From: a bacterium
GTDB taxonomy: Bacteria > Bdellovibrionota_C > UBA2361 > SZUA-149
Length of the DNA stretch: 5,035 bases
Direction: 5' to 3'
NCBI GenBank assembly: GCA_003230795.1
Contig: QIGM01000360.1
Coordinates: 1 to 5,035, forward strand
Below are positions 1 through 5,035 of the stretch, in pieces. Numbering within the stretch: the first letter of the stretch is position 1; every line of letters begins with the position of its first letter. A program made the translations under genes and the position numbers. The notes below the pieces were generated by a model, which worked only from the letters and a program-made list of their open reading frames with translations, ran no database searches and had not been told where the DNA came from.

Positions 1-804
1 TTTTTTGAAGAGATTGCAAAGTTCCGCGCCGCAAGACGTATGTGGGCGCGTTTAATGAAGGAACGGTTCAACTCTAAAGACCCTCGCTCACAGAAGTTGC
101 GGACTCATGCGCAGACCGCAGGAGTAAGTCTTACCGCACAGCAGCCAATGAATAATGTCGCACGAGTCGCACTTCAGGCAATGGCTGCGGTATTGGGTGG
201 CACTCAATCTCTCCATACCAATTCCATGGACGAGACGCTTTCGCTTCCGACGGAGGAAGCTGTCACCGTGGCGCTTCGAACACAGCAGATTATTGCCTAC
301 GAGACGGGAGTTGCTGACACCATAGATCCACTCGCAGGCTCCTATTTCGTCGAGAGTCTCACCGACGAGATGGAAGAAAAGGCGATGGAATACATCACGA
401 AACTTGATGACTTGGGCGGAATGCTAGCCGCTATTGACGAGGGTTTCCCCCAGAAAGAGATTGCAGAGTCTGCCTATACCTTTCAAAAAGATCTGGAAAG
501 TAAGGAGCAAGTTATTGTTGGAGTAAACTCGTTCGTTGATTCCAAAGATAACGCCGATATTCCACTTCATCGCAGCGATCCAGAACTCGAATCTAAACGA
601 ATTGAAAAGTTTACTGCGTTCATTGGACGACGCTCGAAAGAGAACGTTCAAACACAGCTCGCGCAAATTAAGCGCGCCTGCGAAGATGGAAGCAATCTCA
701 TGCCGATACTGATTGAAGCAGTAGAGAAGGGTATTACTATTGGTGAAGTATCAGATGTATATCGCGATGTTTTCGGGGTTTATAGAGATCCGGGTCTCCT
801 GTAG
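1..804 (+). CDS. Methylmalonyl-CoA mutase family, large (catalytic) subunit, 3' part
   Basis: This is the C-terminal 267 residues of the catalytic subunit of an adenosylcobalamin-dependent acyl-CoA mutase (methylmalonyl-CoA mutase family), a cytoplasmic enzyme of propionate or branched acyl-CoA metabolism. The reading frame is open from base 1, so the start lies outside the window. Family blocks are clear: FRAARRMWARLMKERF near residue 8, QTAGVSLTAQQPMNN near 49, LGGTQSLHTNSMDE near 74, RTQQIIAYETGVADTIDPLAGS near 102, and a C-terminal VYRDVFGVYRDP. These cover the later strands of the TIM barrel and the linker. The protein ends there without a cobalamin domain, which is encoded separately 11 bases downstream, so the mutase is split. 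The residues that best separate methylmalonyl-, isobutyryl- and hydroxyisobutyryl-CoA mutases lie upstream of the window, so the substrate is open. Family assignment is secure; exact specificity is not. Confidence 0.93.
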   Translation, partial: FFEEIAKFRAARRMWARLMKERFNSKDPRSQKLRTHAQTAGVSLTAQQPMNNVARVALQAMAAVLGGTQSLHTNSMDETLSLPTEEAVTVALRTQQIIAYETGVADTIDPLAGSYFVESLTDEMEEKAMEYITKLDDLGGMLAAIDEGFPQKEIAESAYTFQKDLESKEQVIVGVNSFVDSKDNADIPLHRSDPELESKRIEKFTAFIGRRSKENVQTQLAQIKRACEDGSNLMPILIEAVEKGITIGEVSDVYRDVFGVYRDPGLL

Positions 805-815
805 AATAGTTAGAT

Positions 816-1217
816 ATGAGCCAAGCACCTCTTAGAATACTTGTTGGTAAACCTGGTCTTGATGGCCACGATCGCGGCGCAAAGGTTATTGCTCGAGCAT
901 TGCGTGATGCTGGCATGGAAGTCATCTATACAGGCCTTCACCAGACGCCAGCTATGATTGTGCGTAGTGCCGTCCAGGAAGACGTCGACGCTATTGGCCT
1001 TAGCATCCTGTCAGGAGCGCATATGGCGATCTTTCCGGAAGTAGTCAGACTACTCAAAGAGGAAGAGGCTGAAGACATTATCGTCTTTGGTGGGGGTATC
1101 ATCCCCGAGCAAGATTCCAAGGATCTAGCAAAGATTGGCGTCAAAAAGATCTTCACGCCAGGAGCCACTACCAAAGAAATTATCGAATGGGTGCGAGGTA
1201 ATGTCGCTAAGGCTTAG
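816..1217 (+). CDS. Cobalamin-binding small subunit of split acyl-CoA mutase
   Basis: This 133-residue protein is a stand-alone B12-binding domain that should carry adenosylcobalamin for the catalytic subunit encoded just upstream. It holds the classical base-off/His-on signature: DGHDRG with Asp16, axial ligand His18 and Gly21; Ser63-x-Leu65 in GLSILSG; and the GG pair in FGGGIIP (92-94). Lys12, Asp16 and His18 have the spacing of the Lys-Asp-His triad in the mutase C-terminal domain. The length is normal for a separate small subunit, and the protein ends soon after [13 protein letters not shown], as family members do. It starts 11 bases after the upstream stop. No Shine-Dalgarno sequence is visible in the gap, so translation may be coupled to the large subunit; this is inference. 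Related domains occur in isobutyryl-CoA and 2-hydroxyisobutyryl-CoA mutases, so the substrate is not settled. Confidence 0.95.
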   Translation: MSQAPLRILVGKPGLDGHDRGAKVIARALRDAGMEVIYTGLHQTPAMIVRSAVQEDVDAIGLSILSGAHMAIFPEVVRLLKEEEAEDIIVFGGGIIPEQDSKDLAKIGVKKIFTPGATTKEIIEWVRGNVAKA

Positions 1218-1226
1218 AACCGCCTC

Positions 1227-1260
1227 TACTCGGTAAATCCTACTCGGTAAATTTACTCGG
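1227..1260. repeat. Short tandem repeat across a stop codon between convergent genes
   Basis: TACTCGGTAAAT occurs at 1227-1238 and exactly again at 1241-1252. A third, partial copy, TACTCGG, sits at 1254-1260. The period is 13-14 bases. Read on the minus strand, the partial copy is the last codons and stop of the lipoprotein gene (GCC GAG TAA). The two full copies follow it, each again carrying GAGTA followed by G. The repeat fills most of the 35-base gap between the mutase small subunit and the lipoprotein gene. A 10-base palindrome (GTAAATTTAC, 1247-1256) forms at one copy junction. It has no GC-rich stem or T-tract, so it is not a convincing terminator. Confidence 0.85.
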
Positions 1261-2026
1261 CGAACTCACCTACGACATTCACAGTCATTCGCAACACTGA
1301 GGGCACCGATGGGTAGACAAAGCCATCATCAACTCCACGAACAATGCCACCTTCAGCCGCACCTTGATTGAAATCCATCTGCCGAAGAGCCTGGTCTGCA
1401 CCAAGACCTGGCTCTTGATTCACTTCAGTTCCTGCGTCCAGAAGTAGAAGCTCTCCACTTCGGTCGCCTGTGATGACATTGCCGGCATCGTCGAAAAGTC
1501 GAAGTCCACCCTCTGGACTGGCAACAAATACGTCGTTTGATTGAAGGAACATGCTCGCTAGCGAAACTCTAGCGTTCTGCCCTCCCCCGGTAGCGGCCTG
1601 CTGCACGGTAATGAGTAGTCGGTAAGTGCCGCCGGGCAGTAGGGGACCAGGGCTCTCTTCTCCCTCAGGAGTATTGACCGCAGCCGTAAGCCTTACACCC
1701 TCAGTCAGTGATAATTCGTCGATCAGAGGTACGAAGTTGCCATCTTCTGCTAGCGACTCCAAGCCACTGCTTGCGGCAGAGCCCGATGTGAAAAGCGGGG
1801 AAGTCCCGTCTTCGTGTACGACGCCAAAGGCTGGCGAAAAAGCGACTACTGCAGGAATACCGTCAGAAGGTACGAAGCTCGTCTCTGTTGCCAGATTAGA
1901 AAGAAGGATCTCAATGACAAGGGCCTTACCATCGGCACCACCGCAGGAACTAATCGCTAAGGTCAGGAGAGAAAAACAGACCGCTTTGATCATCGGCGCT
2001 ACTTTGGCCACTACCTTACTTTGCAT
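1253..2026 (-). CDS. Spondin-domain lipoprotein, secreted
   Basis: This is a 257-residue predicted lipoprotein. The N-terminus has basic residues, a hydrophobic stretch (about 13-25) and a lipobox ending in ISSC, with Cys28 as the lipidation site. The residues after it are Gly-Gly rather than Asp, which favours outer-membrane sorting in a Gram-negative cell. The mature part matches the bacterial spondin N-terminal domain: LFTSGSAASSGLESLAEDGN (79-97), GPLLPGGTY (127-135), LASMFLQSNDVFV (156-168) and LLDAGTEVNQE (195-205), ending in a beta-rich tail. Spondin domains in animals are extracellular matrix modules; the bacterial role is unknown to me, and adhesion or surface binding is only a guess. 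The start at 2026 is the first available ATG after an upstream in-frame stop. Met12 (1993) would give a more typical short signal peptide, and neither start has a strong Shine-Dalgarno. The gene converges on the mutase operon, and its stop codon lies in a tandem repeat. Confidence 0.85.
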   Translation of the reverse strand: MQSKVVAKVAPMIKAVCFSLLTLAISSCGGADGKALVIEILLSNLATETSFVPSDGIPAVVAFSPAFGVVHEDGTSPLFTSGSAASSGLESLAEDGNFVPLIDELSLTEGVRLTAAVNTPEGEESPGPLLPGGTYRLLITVQQAATGGGQNARVSLASMFLQSNDVFVASPEGGLRLFDDAGNVITGDRSGELLLLDAGTEVNQEPGLGADQALRQMDFNQGAAEGGIVRGVDDGFVYPSVPSVLRMTVNVVGEFAE

Positions 2027-2115
2027 GACGCACGTTATCCCATTGATGTGTATTACTATGTCCTAAGAGCGAAGAAGAGCCGCATCTACCAACAGGCGAA
2101 GCAGCTCAGACTCCC

Positions 2116-2144
2116 AAAAATACTAGTAGATTCCGTAGAATCTA
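2116..2144 (-). terminator. Possible rho-independent terminator after the C92 hydrolase gene
   Basis: A perfect 7-base inverted repeat, TAGATTC (2127-2133) and GAATCTA (2138-2144), encloses four bases. On the minus strand the loop is TACG closed by C-G, which as RNA is a C(UACG)G tetraloop, a member of the very stable UNCG class. A run of five T follows on the minus strand (2116-2120), but six bases separate it from the stem, and the stem is only 2 of 7 G-C. It lies 39 bases past the hydrolase stop and well upstream of the lipoprotein start, where a terminator would be expected. The plus strand gives a weaker CGTA loop. The rest of the 157-base gap (2027-2183) shows no recognisable promoter or other site. 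Confidence 0.45.
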
Positions 2145-2183
2145 AAAAGCAGAAAACAAACAAATCGCTACTAATTTACCTTT

Positions 2184-3122
2184 TTAACTCGGAATAGGAC
2201 AAATTGTAGCCGCATCTCGGTAGGGGATTGCGAGGTCATCCTTATCTTTAACAATCGAAAAGAAGCGGGAGAGGTCGTAATCAGCAGGGGTGATGTGGCG
2301 CGCACCCTTGAGGTGAATCTCCCCATAGCGGCGATCTGCGAGCCGGCCGACGGCAGAACCAAAGCGCCCTCCAATAAGCAATTTCAGAGCGCTCTTGCTT
2401 CGACTTCTGGCACTTACCGCAAAGCCTAGCGCCTTCTTATGTAGGGCACTACGATCGTGCACAACTCGAAGTGGGCGAATGGGGTAGCCCACACTGTGAA
2501 ATGCCTCGGCCAGTACTCGCGAACAAATCCTATCGTCCTCTGAAAGGGTAAAGTCTGTAATAAATCTGCGAATACTTGCCGGAAAGATTTCCCAAGGAAA
2601 GGCGAAGAAAAACAGAAGGCTAATAATATGCTTTAGGTCATACTCTCGTCCGAGCTGAGACAGCGCATTTTTCACCACCTCCTCTGAATCTAAGTCCGAA
2701 AGGGCTTCCGCACGACAGAGCCTAATCATCATACCAGCATAATCATCAAGCGGTTTGAGATGCACGCGTCGCACTGGGTCTGCATCGATAACGAGATGCT
2801 TCAAGGCAGCGCTGCCGTATCTCTTAGTATACTCCTCTCGCTCCTCCTCAGTAAGCAGATCGCTTCTATCACCAACATAGAGCACTACGTGAGACCAGGG
2901 AGAGAGAGTAAGGACTTTTACGACGTAAGAAATTCTTGCGTTACCTGCGACCAGCATCACGTCGCAATTTTCTACACGACGCTTAATCGAAGCAAGATCA
3001 CTTACTTCACTAGCGCTGTAGGTCTTACGAGGATCGGTGAGTAGATGAACGCCGTGATCGATCAGCCGTCGAAAAAGCGCAGAGGGCAGACGGGTAATCT
3101 TATCAAAGCTAAATTCACTCAT
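2184..3122 (-). CDS. YiiX/C92-type permuted papain-fold cysteine hydrolase ('lipo-like' protein)
   Basis: This 312-residue protein belongs to the circularly permuted NlpC/P60-like (papain-fold) cysteine hydrolases of the YaeF/YiiX (peptidase C92) group. Visible blocks in order are CDVMLVAGNARISYVVKVLTLSPWSHVVLYVG (53-84) with the presumed catalytic His78, LVIDADPV (110-117) at the third catalytic position, LGREYDLKHI (157-166), and DDRICSRVLAEAFHSVGYPI (196-215) with the presumed nucleophile Cys200. The C-terminal RHITPADYDLSRFFSIVK (275-292) matches the tail of proteobacterial 'lipo-like' members. The third position is Asp113, where I recall Glu as usual. A basic stretch (about 238-275) separates the core from the tail. 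There is no N-terminal signal peptide; residues 167-184 are hydrophobic and could touch a membrane. Substrates of the family are largely unknown, with amide or ester bonds of lipids or peptides suggested. It lies 74 bases downstream of speA on the same strand, possibly co-transcribed. Confidence 0.85.
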   Translation of the reverse strand: MSEFSFDKITRLPSALFRRLIDHGVHLLTDPRKTYSASEVSDLASIKRRVENCDVMLVAGNARISYVVKVLTLSPWSHVVLYVGDRSDLLTEEEREEYTKRYGSAALKHLVIDADPVRRVHLKPLDDYAGMMIRLCRAEALSDLDSEEVVKNALSQLGREYDLKHIISLLFFFAFPWEIFPASIRRFITDFTLSEDDRICSRVLAEAFHSVGYPIRPLRVVHDRSALHKKALGFAVSARSRSKSALKLLIGGRFGSAVGRLADRRYGEIHLKGARHITPADYDLSRFFSIVKDKDDLAIPYRDAATICPIPS

Positions 3123-3133
3123 CTCGCTAATTG

Positions 3134-3140
3134 CCCCTCC
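3134..3140 (-). promoter_or_regulatory. Likely ribosome binding site of the C92 hydrolase gene
   Basis: The minus strand reads GGAGGGG here, a strong match to the 16S rRNA anti-Shine-Dalgarno. It is 11 bases upstream of the ATG at 3122, slightly longer than the usual spacing. It supports that ATG as the start. It is the only clear Shine-Dalgarno among the gene starts visible in the window. Confidence 0.6.
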
Positions 3141-3172
3141 GACAATCGATTAGGCAGGCTAAGGGAAAATTC

Positions 3173-3206
3173 GCATGCTTACTTAAGACCGCATGCTTAC
3201 TTAAGA
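3173..3206. repeat. Exact 16-base tandem duplication including the speA stop codon
   Basis: GCATGCTTACTTAAGA occurs at 3173-3188 and identically at 3191-3206, separated by two bases, for an 18-base period. On the minus strand the first copy met is the end of speA (CTT AAG TAA). Because 18 is a multiple of three, the second copy places another CTT AAG TAA in the same frame, so the stop codon has an identical in-frame backup 18 bases downstream. The unit contains the palindromes GCATGC and CTTAAG. It sits in the 74-base gap before the C92 hydrolase gene. Confidence 0.92.
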
Positions 3207-5035
3207 TACGTATAACTCTCGAAGGAATCTGAATAGGCTCGAAACATACTCGCTGTTTCATTCGAAGCAATTTGGCCACTAGAGACCGCTTGCTCAAGCG
3301 AGGCCCTCCATCGAGTAAGAAGATCTTCTTTTTCGAACTGCACATATTTGAGCACTTCACGTACGGTATCTCCTTCGACCACACTGGCAAGCTCAAACTG
3401 ACCCGATGCATCGACCTCGACATGCACTGCATTTGTGTCGCCAAAGAGGTTGTGTAAGTCACCGAGAATCTCCTGATAGGCCCCAACAAGGAACATGACG
3501 AAGCAATATTGCTCATCCTCATTTAGACGATGCGCTGGGAGGTATCGTTTCACATCTCGCAAATCCGCAAAACGATCAATTGTGCCATCTGAGTCACAGG
3601 TGATATCAGCGATAACTACTGGTCGATCTGGCTCTTCATTGAGGCGATTGAGAGGCGTTATGGGGAATATCTGCTGAATCGCCCAAGAGTCCGGTAAGGA
3701 CTGAAACAGCGAAAAATTACAGAAATATGTGTCCGTGAGCATCGAGGGCAGCCGCTCAAGATCTTCAGGCACGTAGTGCAGCTCTTTGGCGGCTCTACAG
3801 ATCGCGTTCAACACAGACCAGTAACAGAGATCTCCGAAGGCTCGATCTCGAATACTGACAAGTCCTAGATTGTATTGTTGCACCAAGTCGTTTCTCAAAG
3901 ACACGGCGTCATGAAGAGACTCCTGGCAGGTCTTGGGGCTAATATCCTTTCGAAGATAGGCGAGATTTTTTACCGTAGGATGCTCTGTTTGCTCAAGAAT
4001 CTGCTCAGGGTCGCATTCATCAGGAAAGGAATTGGCGATTCCAAGCACATTGCAAACAAGTAACGAATGGTAGGCCACGGTTGCTCGACCTGATTCGGTA
4101 ATTATATGCGGATGAGGCACTTCTGCCTGATCGCAAAGGTCAGTCAGAATCCAGACGACGTCTCGAGCATACTCCTCAAGCGTATAGTTCATCGATGAGG
4201 AAAAGCTCGTCTTGGAACCGTCATAGTCAACGCCTAAACCACCACCAACATCGAGTAAGTCTAGATTCGGACACTCCTGACATAGTTGGATGTAGGTCTG
4301 TGCCGCTTCTTTCAGGGCGGTTTTGAGCACGGATATCGATGTGAGCTGACTACCTGCGTGAAAGTGGAGTAGGCGAAGGCAGCCTAACTTTTCTCGTCGC
4401 TTCAGTTCAGAGGTAGCTGAAAGAATCTCAGCAATGTTTAATCCGAACTTCGCTCGATCTCCACCAGAGCGCTCCCAGCGACCTGCACCTTTTCCGGCAA
4501 GCCGTAAGCGAAGCCCTATCTGCGGCTCAATGCCAATCTCTTCAGCCACATCGAGCACAAGAGAAAGCTCAGACAGTTTCTCAATAACAATCATCGGGCG
4601 CCGGCCAATCTTTTGGCTCATAAGCGCCAGCTTGATGTAGCTTCTATCTTTGTAACCGTTGCAGAGAAGAAATGCGTCGGGATTGTCGTGCACACCAAGT
4701 ACCGCAATCAACTCTGGCTTACTGCCTACTTCGAGCGCCATCGAGAATTCGTTTCCAACTCCACGAATCACATCTACGACATGGCGTTGCTGATTTACTT
4801 TAATTGGATAGGCGGGAAAGTAGCGTCCTTGGTACTCATGTTCCTCAATGGCATCTTGAAACGCTGTATAAATCGCCCGAATACGATGCCGAAGAATCCC
4901 GTTGAAACGCAGCAGCACCGGCAGATCGACACCACGCTCGTTCACCGCAGAAACAATCTCACTTAGATCAACTCGGGGACCATCAGGTCCATCCGGCGCT
5001 ACGGAAACAGAGCCACTTTCGTTGATATCGAAGTA
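3197..5035 (-). CDS. speA: Biosynthetic arginine decarboxylase SpeA (5' end outside window)
   Basis: This enzyme decarboxylates arginine to agmatine, the first step of the agmatine route to putrescine and spermidine, using pyridoxal phosphate in the cytoplasm. The frame is open to the right edge. The 612 visible residues begin YFDINESGSVSVAPDG, which aligns near the N-terminus of known SpeA, so roughly 50 residues are missing. A GTG at 4943-4945 could be mistaken for the start, but conserved sequence continues upstream of it. Landmarks by visible residue are YPIKVNQ with PLP lysine Lys79, GYKDRSYI (about 127-134), HFHAGSQ (224-230), the glycine-rich phosphate loop DVGGGLGVDYDG (262-273), ESGR (314-317) and ADITCDSDGTID with catalytic-type Cys480. 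The protein is intact to its usual C-terminus with no frameshift. It is the fold-III (alanine racemase/ornithine decarboxylase-like) type, not the inducible AdiA type. Its stop codon lies in a tandem duplication, and a C92 hydrolase gene follows on the same strand. Confidence 0.97.
   Translation of the reverse strand, partial: YFDINESGSVSVAPDGPDGPRVDLSEIVSAVNERGVDLPVLLRFNGILRHRIRAIYTAFQDAIEEHEYQGRYFPAYPIKVNQQRHVVDVIRGVGNEFSMALEVGSKPELIAVLGVHDNPDAFLLCNGYKDRSYIKLALMSQKIGRRPMIVIEKLSELSLVLDVAEEIGIEPQIGLRLRLAGKGAGRWERSGGDRAKFGLNIAEILSATSELKRREKLGCLRLLHFHAGSQLTSISVLKTALKEAAQTYIQLCQECPNLDLLDVGGGLGVDYDGSKTSFSSSMNYTLEEYARDVVWILTDLCDQAEVPHPHIITESGRATVAYHSLLVCNVLGIANSFPDECDPEQILEQTEHPTVKNLAYLRKDISPKTCQESLHDAVSLRNDLVQQYNLGLVSIRDRAFGDLCYWSVLNAICRAAKELHYVPEDLERLPSMLTDTYFCNFSLFQSLPDSWAIQQIFPITPLNRLNEEPDRPVVIADITCDSDGTIDRFADLRDVKRYLPAHRLNEDEQYCFVMFLVGAYQEILGDLHNLFGDTNAVHVEVDASGQFELASVVEGDTVREVLKYVQFEKEDLLTRWRASLEQAVSSGQIASNETASMFRAYSDSFESYTYLK

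Noticed and set aside
1555..1564. Perfect 10-base palindrome TCGCTAGCGA
   Set aside because: It lies inside the lipoprotein coding sequence at the conserved LASM block and is explained by codons; there is no loop and no T-run.
1626..2066. Plus-strand open frame of 146 codons opposite the lipoprotein gene
   Set aside because: Its translation is low-complexity and Ser/Pro/Thr-rich with no recognisable domain, and it lies fully antisense to a gene with a clear lipobox and spondin blocks.
2171..2192. Resemblance of the hydrolase 3' end (AATTTAC, then ACTCGG) to the TACTCGG repeat at 1227-1260
   Set aside because: Only short pieces match and their spacing differs, so I do not count it as a further copy of the repeat.
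3146..3164. Small inverted repeat TTAG/CTAA upstream of the C92 hydrolase gene
   Set aside because: The stem is only four bases, with no T-run and no spacing typical of an operator; it could easily occur by chance.
3127..3522. Minus-strand open frame of 131 codons overlapping the 3' end of speA
   Set aside because: It is an out-of-frame shadow of the well-conserved SpeA C-terminus, with Cys/Ser/Arg-rich sequence and no family motifs.
4943..4945. GTG as the start codon of speA
   Set aside because: The frame continues upstream to the window edge with sequence that aligns to the SpeA N-terminus (YFDINESG, then RVDLSEIV), so this is an internal valine.

Overview
The window looks like chromosomal DNA from a Gram-negative bacterium. 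It has a lipoprotein with a classical lipobox, a SpeA-type biosynthetic arginine decarboxylase and a B12-dependent acyl-CoA mutase split into two polypeptides. Base composition is roughly balanced and genes are tightly packed. A split mutase, a spondin-domain lipoprotein and a permuted papain-like 'lipo-like' hydrolase together fit deltaproteobacteria-like or other environmental Proteobacteria-related lineages. This placement is inference and cannot be fixed from the window. No RNA gene, mobile element, CRISPR array or phage gene was seen.

Left part (1-1217, + strand): the 3' half of the catalytic (TIM-barrel) subunit of a methylmalonyl-CoA mutase family enzyme, cut by the left edge. It is followed after 11 bases by a separate small cobalamin-binding subunit with a complete B12 motif. 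The two should assemble into one adenosylcobalamin-dependent mutase that rearranges the carbon skeleton of an acyl-CoA.

Middle and right part (1253-5035, - strand): in transcription order, speA (arginine decarboxylase, cut by the right edge at its 5' end), a C92/YiiX-like permuted papain-fold cysteine hydrolase, and a spondin-domain lipoprotein. The first two are 74 bases apart with no obvious terminator and may be co-transcribed. The hydrolase and the lipoprotein are separated by 157 bases holding a hairpin with a UACG tetraloop, so the lipoprotein may be its own unit. The mutase genes and the lipoprotein gene converge with only 35 bases between them.

The most unusual feature is at the DNA level. 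Two of the minus-strand genes (speA and the lipoprotein) end in a short tandem duplication that includes the stop codon and spills into the intergenic space. In speA the copy is exact over 16 bases and in frame, giving a second identical stop. No clearly new multi-gene system is visible. The nearest candidate is the speA-hydrolase pair, and that link is speculative.
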